Assembly: GCF_025628985.1 (NCBI RefSeq)
Contig: NZ_JAOTEM010000004.1
Coordinates: 62,001-126,000 of the forward strand
Origin: Chryseobacterium edaphi
Lineage (GTDB): Bacteria; Bacteroidota; Bacteroidia; Flavobacteriales; Weeksellaceae
Length of the DNA stretch: 64,000 nucleotides
Direction of reading: 5' to 3'
In this document: one piece after another, positions 8,321 to 16,312 of the stretch
How the letters are laid out: each line of letters begins with the position of its first letter
Position numbering within the stretch: the stretch's first letter is position 1
Notes under the pieces: model-generated
What the model was told of the DNA's origin: nothing
What the model saw: only the letters and a program-made list of their open reading frames with translations
Database searches by the model: none
Program-made: the position numbers and the translations under genes

Positions 8321-10828
8321 TTAATTTTCTTTGTTTGATTTGATTCTTTTTAAGGAAATCCTCTTGATGGCGTGTTCGACATTGCCACCAAGTTCTGAAG
8401 CCAGATTCATGACTTCCAATTTTTCAGTTTCCTCGGTGGTGTATGCGAGATATTCTTCGGTGGAAACTTCTGTAGCGTAGACTGCGGAGTGGGTTCCGCC
8501 CAATCCGATCCAGACTTCTTTGTAGAGTCTTTTCGGATCATTGTTCATATTGATCGAAAGTACCTGAGCTTTTTCTTTATCCGTAAGTCCCAACATTGCC
8601 TGAATATCATCGAACTTGTTCATGTACTTTCGCTGATCCAGTAAAATCTTACAGTCTGAATTGTTAATGATGCTTTCCTTGACAATCGGTGATTGAATAA
8701 TGTCATCTACTTCCTGTGTTACGACAATGGCTTCTCCAAAGAATTTTCTGACGGTCTTGAACAGATATTTGATATATTCTGCCATCCCTTCTTTTGCAAT
8801 CGCTTTCCATGCTTCTTCGATCAGAATGAGCTTTCTGATGCCTTTCAGTCTTCGCATTTTATTAATGAAGACTTCCATTATGATGATGGTCACAATTGGA
8901 AAAAGAATTTTATGATCTTTGATCGCATCGATCTCAAACACAATAAACCGTTTGGATAGAAGATCAAACTGCTTGTCTGAATTGAGCAGGTAATCATATT
9001 CTCCACCTTTGTAATATGGTTCGAGAACATTTAGAAAGTTGGCGATGTCGAAATCTTTTTCACGTACTTTTTTCTGTTCCAGTACTGCCTGATAATCATC
9101 TTTTACGTAGTCGTAAAAGCCATTGAATGATGGTTGATGTTCCGCTTTTTTGATCTGCTCGATATAGCCACTGACGGCATTGGACAAGGCTACTTCTTCC
9201 GATCTTGTAGGCGGTTCATCATCTCTTTTCCATAAGGTTAAAATCAAAGTTTTGATACTTTCTCTTTTTTCAATATCAAAGATTCCGTCATCGGTATAGA
9301 AGGGATTAAAAGCAATCGGATTGTCTTCAGTGTAAGTGAAATACACGCCGTCCTCTCCTTTCGTTTTACCCTTAATAAGTTCACATAATCCCTGATAGGA
9401 GTTTCCGGTATCTACCAGTAAGACATGAGCTCCCTGTTCATAATACTGTCTCACCATGTGGTTGGTGAAAAAAGATTTACCGCTTCCTGAAGGTCCGAGA
9501 ATAAATTTGTTACGGTTGGTGATGATTCCCTGCTTCATCGGAAGATCGGAGATATCAAGATGAATGGGTTTGCCGGTAAGCCGGTCGGCCATCTTGATCC
9601 CGAAAGGTGATAAAGAGTCCTGATAATTGGTTTCCTCTGTGAAGAAACACAAAGCCGGTTTGATGAAGGTGTAAAAGCTTTCTTCACTTGGAAAGTCTCC
9701 CGCATTTCCTGGAATTCCCGCCCAGTAAAGAGTGGCAGTATCCGTGGTATTGTGTCTGGGTTTGCATTCCATTAAGGCTAAGGCACTACCAATATCATTC
9801 TTCAGTTGTTTCAATTCGTAAGGACTATCTGACCAAGACATTACATTGAAATGGGCTCGAATGGATTGCAGACCATATGAATGTGCTTCGTTCAGGTATT
9901 TTTCAATCCACTCTTTATTGATCTGATTGGCTCTGCTGTATCTCGCCAGTGAGTGCATGTTCCTTGCAGACTTTTCAAATTTGCTGAGGTTATCATCGCT
10001 GTTGTCAAGAAAGAGATATTGATTGTACATGTGATTGCAGTTCAGTAAAAGTCCCACAGGAGAAGCAAATGACAGCAGGCAATCGCTGCGGTCTGTACTC
10101 AGTTTTTCATAGCGGCTGTGAGAAGATACCGTTCCGGGAACATCATCAGTATCAGATAGTGTGTGCATGCTGATCCGGTTATTGCCGATTCTCATTTCTT
10201 CTGCACCCAAGTTGATGTCCTGAAGGGATGGATTGATTTCTCTGGATAAAGTAAGGTACTGCTCCAAAAGTCCTGACTGATCTTTTGTTCCGGTGATTTC
10301 ATCTTCTGTCATTCTTTCCAATCTCACAAAACCGCTGTCATTCATAATTCTTTCGAACTGATCGACCGCTTCCATAAATCTGCTGATCAATTCTTTATCC
10401 CTGATCTCTTTGGGAATGAGTTTACCTTTGCATAAGGAGGAGAAATTGCTCTGCATTCTCATCCGTTCTTTGCTGGTTTTTGTAATAAAGAGATAGCAAT
10501 AATGATTTAGAAAAGGTCTTTCATTGAAATGTCTTTCAAATGATTTAGACAGAAAATTCTGATCCTCTTTTGACAAATCGGGATTGTAATTTTCTTTAAT
10601 AAACCAATCCTGCTTATGAACGATACTATAATCAGGTAATGTTTTGACTGCCTTGAACCATGCGGAATGGATGGCCTCATATTCTGCGGAAGCAACGGTG
10701 AAAAGCTCGGGTAGTCTCACTTTGAAACAAACCGTAACATCAGCATCTTTTGAAATGATGCAGTTTTCTTCCACTGCTAATAGTGGGAACCTGCTTTCCA
10801 AAGTTGCTGCTTTTGATGTATTTCTCAT
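8321..10828 (-). CDS. traG: Conjugative transposon ATPase TraG (VirB4-like)
   Basis: An 835-residue cytoplasmic ATPase. The Walker A motif GPSGSGKS is at residues 445-452 (Lys451). The Walker B strand and acidic pair follow in KLILIEEAWKAI in the C-terminal half, and an IVVTQEVDD segment follows it. The N-terminal region carries the TraG/VirB4 family domain. It would power assembly of the mating apparatus and substrate translocation. The start overlaps the traF stop by 4 bases, so the two are translationally coupled. Length is normal for the family, with no sign of damage. Confidence 0.95.
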   Translation of the reverse strand: MRNTSKAATLESRFPLLAVEENCIISKDADVTVCFKVRLPELFTVASAEYEAIHSAWFKAVKTLPDYSIVHKQDWFIKENYNPDLSKEDQNFLSKSFERHFNERPFLNHYCYLFITKTSKERMRMQSNFSSLCKGKLIPKEIRDKELISRFMEAVDQFERIMNDSGFVRLERMTEDEITGTKDQSGLLEQYLTLSREINPSLQDINLGAEEMRIGNNRISMHTLSDTDDVPGTVSSHSRYEKLSTDRSDCLLSFASPVGLLLNCNHMYNQYLFLDNSDDNLSKFEKSARNMHSLARYSRANQINKEWIEKYLNEAHSYGLQSIRAHFNVMSWSDSPYELKQLKNDIGSALALMECKPRHNTTDTATLYWAGIPGNAGDFPSEESFYTFIKPALCFFTEETNYQDSLSPFGIKMADRLTGKPIHLDISDLPMKQGIITNRNKFILGPSGSGKSFFTNHMVRQYYEQGAHVLLVDTGNSYQGLCELIKGKTKGEDGVYFTYTEDNPIAFNPFYTDDGIFDIEKRESIKTLILTLWKRDDEPPTRSEEVALSNAVSGYIEQIKKAEHQPSFNGFYDYVKDDYQAVLEQKKVREKDFDIANFLNVLEPYYKGGEYDYLLNSDKQFDLLSKRFIVFEIDAIKDHKILFPIVTIIIMEVFINKMRRLKGIRKLILIEEAWKAIAKEGMAEYIKYLFKTVRKFFGEAIVVTQEVDDIIQSPIVKESIINNSDCKILLDQRKYMNKFDDIQAMLGLTDKEKAQVLSINMNNDPKRLYKEVWIGLGGTHSAVYATEVSTEEYLAYTTEETEKLEVMNLASELGGNVEHAIKRISLKRIKSNKEN

Positions 10829-11157
10829 GCTGCAGCTTTTTTGGAATTAGATTTTAGATATCTGAAGACTGACTTTCGGCTGATGATGTATCGGGGATGC
10901 TTTATCTTCGCACCCAATTTCATTAGTCCGTGTTCCCCATATTTCCTGTTTAAAGAGAAAGTCTGCCAGATCAGTACACTGCTGGTGATTCCTCCAATGG
11001 ATAAACAGATGTAGGTATTAACTCCTGCCATGTAAAGAATCATGACCAAAACCAAAAGTCCGAGCAATCCTCCTGCGAAGATGAAGAGATACTGCGCTTT
11101 TAGTCCTTTGAATTCGACGGTTCTTCCAATTCCTTTATTGATATGATAAATATTCAT
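10825..11157 (-). CDS. traF: Conjugative transposon protein TraF (DUF4133)
   Basis: A 110-residue protein with two adjacent membrane helices (about residues 25-45 and 49-70) and the N-terminal sequence YHINKGIGRTVEFKGLKAQY, which is typical of TraF/DUF4133. By size and topology it corresponds to VirB3, the small inner-membrane partner of the VirB4 ATPase. This agrees with its direct overlap with traG. It lies 12 bases downstream of traE. Confidence 0.92.
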   Translation of the reverse strand: MNIYHINKGIGRTVEFKGLKAQYLFIFAGGLLGLLVLVMILYMAGVNTYICLSIGGITSSVLIWQTFSLNRKYGEHGLMKLGAKIKHPRYIISRKSVFRYLKSNSKKAAA

Positions 11158-11169
11158 AACATTGATTTT

Positions 11170-11475
11170 TTAAAGGAAGAATGAACGGAGAATGGTAGCG
11201 GCAACAATCAAAAAGATACACGCACCGAACCAGCTTGCTGCAGTTTTGCTGGTGTCAGGATCGCCACTGCTGAATTTGTTGTAGACTTTTACCCCTCCGA
11301 TGAGTCCTACTACAGCTCCGATGGCATAGATAAGTTGCGTAGCCGGCTCGAAATAGGAAGTCACCATCTGGGTGGCTTCATTGATTCCGGCAGTGCCGTT
11401 GCCTTGGGCGAATGTTTGAGATGCGGTGAATAAAAATACACTGCAGATTAGAATTTTGATCTTTTGTTTTTCCAT
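11170..11475 (-). CDS. traE: Conjugative transposon protein TraE (DUF4134)
   Basis: The 101-residue protein has a signal peptide (cleavage near TFAQG), then two membrane helices (LIYAIGAVVGLIGGVKVYNKF and the C-terminal FGACIFLIVAATILRSFF). This is the DUF4134/TraE family and has the pilin-like topology of VirB2. It is the first gene of the traE-N operon. The gene lies downstream of a minus-strand terminator at 11781-11804, so it must have its own promoter in the 300 bases between. Confidence 0.92.
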   Translation of the reverse strand: MEKQKIKILICSVFLFTASQTFAQGNGTAGINEATQMVTSYFEPATQLIYAIGAVVGLIGGVKVYNKFSSGDPDTSKTAASWFGACIFLIVAATILRSFFL

Positions 11476-11780
11476 GACTATAACACTTTAGATTGTCGTT
11501 ATCTGTCCACGCCTTGTGAACTTCTGGACAAAGGTGTTATGGAAATCGATCCTTGGTTAAAAAGTGGCAGCATGTTGAATTGCTTGGCAGAGAATGACCT
11601 TTGAACGAACAGAAAAAAGGTTCAGTTATTAATTATTTCGAATAAACCTTTAGTTAACCTAATTGTATTATTTGTAGCTTTAATGCTTGACAAGCTATTA
11701 CTAAGAACCCAGGAAGAAAGTGATTGGAGAAATAAGAATGGCTTTGAATTTCAAAGTTTTTAAAGAAATTGTGATCACAC
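11476..11780 (-). other. Leader/promoter region of the traE operon
   Basis: No gene is visible on either strand between the traE start and the terminator at 11781. The region must hold the promoter and untranslated leader of the traE-N operon. No clean TAnnTTTG element was found on the minus strand, so the start site cannot be placed. Confidence 0.4.
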
Positions 11781-11804
11781 AAAAAACCCAGCTAAATGCT
11801 GGGT
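11781..11804 (-). terminator. Intrinsic terminator after traABD
   Basis: The stem ACCCAGC (11786-11792) with GCTGGGT (11798-11804) has a 5-base loop and is followed on the minus strand by six Ts (11786-11781). It lies about 140 bases after the traD-like gene and separates the traA-B-D transcript from the traE-N operon. Confidence 0.8.
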
Positions 11805-11941
11805 AAAAACTAATAACCATGAAAACTCAATTAAACATGAGAATCGTTTCTTTTTGAAGCAATAAACAAACCAAAAACACATAATTTATTCTTAAAATAA
11901 GTTATTTTTATGTTAAAGAAAAATCTCAACAACACGGCTTT

Positions 11942-12556
11942 TTATAAAAATTGATCAATATCAAAATCCTTTAAATGGACTTTTGGGAAGGTGGCAAAAT
12001 CATCAGTAGTGTCAAGGGACGCAATGCTGGAATCTAATAATTCAGCTATTTTATCTGCACCTTTTTCAATAGAATTTTCTAATAAATCTAATAATAGTGT
12101 GCCTTCTATCCTTTGTACATGGTGAAGGATGACCTCCTTTTCACTGGGTTGCAATTTTTCCTTTTGCAGCATCCTACTGGCAGAACCCAGATCTTCAAAT
12201 GTCGCTCCAGTGGCGAGGTCTTGATCGTCAACCAAAATACCATACTTTTTCCACCCTTCTTCCTCCTCTTCAAAATCAGGTTGTACAGCAAAAATTACCT
12301 CTAACTCTTCCTCCGGAATTTGAATTTTTACACTTTCATTTTTGACAAAATCTTCATTGAAATTTTCAGGAGTTTCACTAGGATTATTAAAAACAGTGTG
12401 CTTTATTACCTGTTTAGGCTTCCCCATAATTTGAGGAAGATCATGGCTTTGGAGGTGAGGTTTATTTTTTTTATCTAATCTTTTTTTGGTCACTATTTTA
12501 TCCTGCAAAAGTAAAGTAATGATAAGGAGCAGACATAGAACAATAAGTATTTCCAT
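11942..12556 (-). CDS. traD: TraD-like conjugal transfer protein
   Basis: A 204-residue acidic protein with one N-terminal membrane segment (residues 1-18, MEILIVLCLLLIITLLLQ) followed by a basic stretch and a long cytoplasmic region rich in Glu. It includes PDFEEEEEGWKKYG and a helical C-terminal part (EGTLLLDLLENS). Proteins of this layout sit between traB and traE in flavobacterial conjugative elements and are usually labelled TraD; they are not the T4CP TraD of F. It starts 3 bases after the traB stop. Function unknown beyond membership in the transfer operon. Confidence 0.7.
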   Translation of the reverse strand: MEILIVLCLLLIITLLLQDKIVTKKRLDKKNKPHLQSHDLPQIMGKPKQVIKHTVFNNPSETPENFNEDFVKNESVKIQIPEEELEVIFAVQPDFEEEEEGWKKYGILVDDQDLATGATFEDLGSASRMLQKEKLQPSEKEVILHHVQRIEGTLLLDLLENSIEKGADKIAELLDSSIASLDTTDDFATFPKVHLKDFDIDQFL

Positions 12557-12559
12557 AAT

Positions 12560-12955
12560 TTATAAAATTGGTTTAAAACGTTCGTTAAAATAGGTAGTGA
12601 TATCCTCTCCAAATTCTCGGAAATGATATTCCAGAATGTTGTCAATATAAGAGTATAGTGTTGTTTTATCTTCAGTATTTAACTGAACGATTCTCATCAG
12701 CCTTTCGTGATATTCCGGCCGAATGTACACCACCTTACCGTTACGACCCGAAGGAAAACGGTTGATCAGAAAGGCTTCCTCATAATCCACTTTCTTCAAG
12801 GAACTGCTTCGTGTTTTTTCTTTAGTCTTTCCTTTCTTTATAATATTGTTATGCTGAAGCTTGTTAGAAGATGATTCATTCTCATCACCGCTGATGATAT
12901 TCATCAAATAATCTTCGTCAACATTTCTTTCTTTATGATCGTTATCTGAATCCAT
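12560..12955 (-). CDS. traB: Conjugal transfer protein TraB (DUF3408)
   Basis: A 131-residue soluble protein. The N-terminal half is acidic to basic and probably disordered. The C-terminal half (from about residue 65, FPSGRNGKVVYIRPEYHERLMRI) matches DUF3408, a family found directly after the ParA-like TraA in Bacteroidetes conjugative elements. The pairing suggests it helps the ATPase act on DNA, as ParB-like or ribbon-helix-helix partners do, but that is inference. It starts 12 bases after the traA stop. Confidence 0.8.
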   Translation of the reverse strand: MDSDNDHKERNVDEDYLMNIISGDENESSSNKLQHNNIIKKGKTKEKTRSSSLKKVDYEEAFLINRFPSGRNGKVVYIRPEYHERLMRIVQLNTEDKTTLYSYIDNILEYHFREFGEDITTYFNERFKPIL

Positions 12956-12967
12956 AGATGATATTTT

Positions 12968-13735
12968 TTATAGTTGTATGATGCTTAAAAATTCTTCGAT
13001 AAATAAATCCATTTTGGTCACTTTTAAAAGTTGAGGATCAGCAGCCAGCAAACTGGATCTGAAAATATAATTTCCTGAATCATCCGCTTCCTTTCTGAAA
13101 CGTTTGCTGTCCATGATACGGCTATGCATAATCTGAAGCTGGAGCTCTTCAATTACCCGTTGATAAGCATTATATAACCCTGTCTTTTCCCTACCGTCTA
13201 CCTGATTCCAGAACAGATGCAAAGATTGGCAGTGGTCCTCCCCTCCTGATTCTGGCAATTGCAGAAAGGCTTTGGTAAACCCCAATGTGCTTTCAATTAC
13301 CAAACGATCAGCAGTGATTGGTGAAAAAATAAAATTCATCGACCTCAGTGTAGTCAGCACCCCTTTGGTGTTGGCAGTTCCGGGAAGATCAAAAAAAATA
13401 ATATCCGGCATTGTGACCATATCATCACAATATTCAAATGCCGTCTCCAATGCATTTTCAGCTTTGCACTTAATAATTGGGTATGCTTTTTTGTTGATTG
13501 TTTGGAACTGCTTCATTGCTGTTTTTTTATGATACTCGTTCTGCATGATGCTTTTTGTATCGCGTACCCTCATGTTCGTTAAACTGTGCTGCGGAAAGTC
13601 GCAATCCATAACGACAACATTGTATCCTAACCGGTAGTGGAGAACGCTCGCAAGCAAAGTAGTTATCGTCGATTTTCCAACGCCTCCTTTCTGAGTGGAA
13701 AAACTGATTTTTAAAGTTTTTTTTGTTCTTTCCAT
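12968..13735 (-). CDS. traA: ParA-family ATPase TraA
   Basis: A 255-residue ATPase with the deviant Walker A of the ParA/MinD family near the N-terminus (FSTQKGGVGKSTITT, residues 12-26). It also has a switch segment VVMDCDFPQHSL and a Walker B-type IIFFDLPGT. It is the first gene of the traABD operon, transcribed away from mobA. In conjugative transposons the TraA ParA homologue is thought to help position or maintain the element, or to regulate transfer; the exact job is not settled. Identification as ParA-like is firm. Confidence 0.9.
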   Translation of the reverse strand: MERTKKTLKISFSTQKGGVGKSTITTLLASVLHYRLGYNVVVMDCDFPQHSLTNMRVRDTKSIMQNEYHKKTAMKQFQTINKKAYPIIKCKAENALETAFEYCDDMVTMPDIIFFDLPGTANTKGVLTTLRSMNFIFSPITADRLVIESTLGFTKAFLQLPESGGEDHCQSLHLFWNQVDGREKTGLYNAYQRVIEELQLQIMHSRIMDSKRFRKEADDSGNYIFRSSLLAADPQLLKVTKMDLFIEEFLSIIQL

Positions 13736-14181
13736 AATTTCAAAATTTATTGTTAATTGATTTACCTTAGAATTTTACAGTTTTAAAGATTCATAAATTA
13801 CGATCTGGTTAATCAGAAATATTTGTGAGCAAATCTTTGTACATATTCTGGTTGAAAAAGCTTTTTTACTGAGCAAATAATAAACTTTATTGCAGACTAT
13901 AATTTTTATCGCTTTTATGCTTTTATCGTTTTAAAACTTTATTCTTTTATGCTTACGAATTTGTAATTGTAGCTGCTCGTTTTCTTAGATCTACTACATT
14001 CTTTATTGCCTCCATTAAAACCTTACATCAAATAAAGCATTTCTTCTTTCAATCGATTAAATACTGACTTCTAATGACTTATAGAGGAAGCACTTAGCCT
14101 TCACTCAATCATACGTTCTGATTGGTAAGTTCTTACATTGTACAATAATCTAAAGTTTAATGAATGTGTTCATTAGAACAC
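13736..14181. other. traA/mobA divergent intergenic region with TTTTAT repeats
   Basis: There is no gene here. The region is very AT-rich. From about 13903 to 13953 it holds a degenerate tandem array of CTTTTATC/CTTTTATG-like units (four recognisable copies), which could be iteron-like binding sites or only simple-sequence drift. Promoters for traA (minus) and mobA (plus) must lie in or next to this stretch. Confidence 0.45.
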
Positions 14182-14238
14182 GGCAAGTTGTGTTTTGAGT
14201 GCCTCATCACTGTTTTTTGTGCCTCAAAACAACTTGCC
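14182..14238. repeat. Imperfect inverted repeat, candidate oriT
   Basis: An 18-base left arm GGCAAGTTGTGTTTTGAG (14182-14199) pairs with a 16-base right arm (14223-14238) whose complement is the same sequence missing two bases. The arms enclose a 23-base spacer. Each inner edge carries a direct GTGCCTCA copy (14199-14206 and 14219-14226). The structure lies 62 bases upstream of mobA, the usual location and shape of a transfer origin. The nick site cannot be assigned by eye. Confidence 0.6.
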
Positions 14239-14300
14239 CTGCCGGGAGCTGAAAAACATTCTCCGAAGTCGAAGTTTTAAAAATTGGTAAATAGTACGTT

Positions 14301-14738
14301 ATGAATAATCATGATAAACATTACAAAAAAAAAGGAGGCAGAAAGCCTAAGTTGAATCGAAGCGTCCACCGTCATGTATTCAGATTGACCGACGCAGAAA
14401 ATGATCGGTTGATGATGCTTTATGAGGAGTCCGGACTGTCCAATAAAGCAAAATTTATAGTCTCCTTACTGTTTTCTAAAGAAATTAAAACAGTTAAAAT
14501 TGATAAGGGTGCAGCAGATTTTTATATGCGTTTAACTTCGCTTTACAGTCAGTTTCGTGCGGTGGGATTCAACTATAATCAAGTCGTCAAACTATTATAT
14601 ACCCGGTTTTCTGATCGGAAAGCTGCTGCATTTTTATATAAATTGGAAAAGCAAACCATTGAATTGGCAGTTTTGTGTAAAAAAATCATTGAGATTACGG
14701 AAGAATTTAAGAGAGATCATTTAAAAAAGGAAAAATAA
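14301..14738 (+). CDS. mobA: Mobilization protein MobA (relaxosome accessory)
   Basis: A basic 145-residue protein opening with KKKGGRKPKLNRSVHRHVFRLTDAEN. This is a ribbon-helix-helix-like DNA-binding start shared with the small accessory proteins that help a relaxase bind oriT in Bacteroidetes conjugative elements. The rest is helical. It stops one base before the relaxase start (TAA-A-ATG), so the two are translated together. In this family MobA denotes the accessory protein, not the relaxase. The candidate oriT lies just upstream. Confidence 0.85.
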   Translation: MNNHDKHYKKKGGRKPKLNRSVHRHVFRLTDAENDRLMMLYEESGLSNKAKFIVSLLFSKEIKTVKIDKGAADFYMRLTSLYSQFRAVGFNYNQVVKLLYTRFSDRKAAAFLYKLEKQTIELAVLCKKIIEITEEFKRDHLKKEK

Positions 14739-14739
14739 A

Positions 14740-16032
14740 ATGATTTCAAAAATTGGGAGAAGCAGTAATCTATACGGGGCTTTAGCCTACAATAATAAGA
14801 AGGTTGAAAATGAGAAAGGAAAAATTTTGATGACTAATAAAATGATTGAAACGACGGATGGACAGTATACGGTATCTCAATTAGCACATTCATTTGATTC
14901 TTATTTGGCAGCAAACCGAAATACAGAAAAGTACACGTTGCATATCTCATTAAATCCTGATCCAAAGGATGAGGTGAGTGATGAAAGTTTTATACAGATG
15001 GCTGAAGAATATATGCAGAAATTGGGATATGGTGATCAGCCGTATGTTGTCTTTAAACATTTTGATATTGATCGTACTCATATTCATATTGTTACAGTAG
15101 TTGTTGATGAGATGGGAAAAAAGATTTCAGATCGGTTTGAGAAAAGAAGGTCAATGGAGATATGCAGAGAATTGGAAAACAAATACGAATTAGTGCCTGC
15201 TACGATGAAAAGAGTTCAAAAATCCGACTTGATCTTTCATCCTGTCGACTACAATGCCGGTGATGTTAAAAAACAGATCGCTTCTGTAATTCGCCATCTT
15301 CAGAAATACTACCAGTTTCGGAGTTTGGCAGAATACAATGCTTTGCTGTCTCTTTTTAATATGACAACAGAAAAAGTAGATGGTGAGTTGCAAGGTCAAT
15401 TACAAAGTGGTCTACTCTATTTTCCGCTGAATGAAGAAGGCAAAAAAGTAGGAAATCCTTTCAAGGCATCCTTGTTTGGTGTAGATGCCAGTCTTTATGC
15501 GTTGGAAAAACATTTTTTAAAATGTCGTGAATCTCTCAAAGATGACATCCTGAAATCTCAACTAAAAAGCGTTATTGCCAACATAATGGAATCTACTTTT
15601 AATGAAAATGATTTTAAAAACATGTTGATCAGACAGGGAATTAATACGGTCATCCGAAGAAATAATGATGGTATCATGTACGGAATTACTTTTATTGACC
15701 ATCGTTCAAAAACTGTTTGGAATGGCTCAAGTCTGGGAAAAGAATTTTCTTCTAATGCTTTTACTCAGAAATGGAAAAATAAAAATGTATCGATAGAGAA
15801 AAAATTGATTTTAGAAAAAAATGAAACCGTAGATAGAAACAAGTCATTCTCTGCGCCGTCAGAACAACCACATCTTCTTTTCAATTTTTTAGAAACCGAT
15901 CAGAAAAGAATTCAATCTGACGACGGCGTGATTGAATCTGCTGGCGGATTATTTTTATTTCATAATGAAGGTGACCATGAGGAACAGGAATTTGAACATC
16001 AAATAAGAAAAAGACGGAAAAGAAAACGCTGA
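14740..16032 (+). CDS. mobB: Relaxase MobB (MOBP-like mobilization nuclease)
   Basis: A 430-residue relaxase of the relaxase/mobilization nuclease domain family. The three-histidine metal site is visible in KHFDIDRTHIH (His107, His114, His116). A candidate catalytic tyrosine lies near the N-terminus (SSNLYGALAY, Tyr13 or Tyr18). It would nick oriT, stay covalently bound to the 5' end and pilot the strand into the recipient. The C-terminus is highly basic (KRRKRKR). Follows mobA directly; the next gene, mobC, starts 280 bases later. Confidence 0.92.
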   Translation: MISKIGRSSNLYGALAYNNKKVENEKGKILMTNKMIETTDGQYTVSQLAHSFDSYLAANRNTEKYTLHISLNPDPKDEVSDESFIQMAEEYMQKLGYGDQPYVVFKHFDIDRTHIHIVTVVVDEMGKKISDRFEKRRSMEICRELENKYELVPATMKRVQKSDLIFHPVDYNAGDVKKQIASVIRHLQKYYQFRSLAEYNALLSLFNMTTEKVDGELQGQLQSGLLYFPLNEEGKKVGNPFKASLFGVDASLYALEKHFLKCRESLKDDILKSQLKSVIANIMESTFNENDFKNMLIRQGINTVIRRNNDGIMYGITFIDHRSKTVWNGSSLGKEFSSNAFTQKWKNKNVSIEKKLILEKNETVDRNKSFSAPSEQPHLLFNFLETDQKRIQSDDGVIESAGGLFLFHNEGDHEEQEFEHQIRKRRKRKR

Positions 16033-16312
16033 ATGAATTGGTCGGTTAATTTCTTTCTAACCCAGTTTTTCACTACGGTCTGCATTTCGCAAAACTTTCT
16101 TGCGTTATTATCTGAGACACCTATAGAGTGACAATAGGTGTTAATCTCAATTTAGCAGGCACTGCCTGCCATTTTCGACAGACTATATATAATCGATAAA
16201 AAATATTATTCTGAGATAATGACAAATACCGACAAATCATGAAAGGAAATCCACCATTAAGGACTTCAATATTGTAGGATTTTATATTCGCTCCAAATAA
16301 TTATACATACTC
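16033..16312. other. mobB-mobC intergenic region with two dyads
   Basis: The 280-base gap has no gene. It contains an 8-bp inverted repeat ACACCTAT/ATAGGTGT (16117-16124 and 16134-16141) and, just after, a near-palindrome GCAGGCA-C-TGCCTGC (16155-16169). They could be regulator sites, an attenuator, or the remains of an insertion. No strong terminator tract follows either. Confidence 0.5.

Noticed and set aside
13903..13953. TTTTAT-type repeats as a replication origin (iterons)
   Set aside because: Unit length and spacing are irregular and no replication initiator gene is in the window; kept only as a descriptive note.
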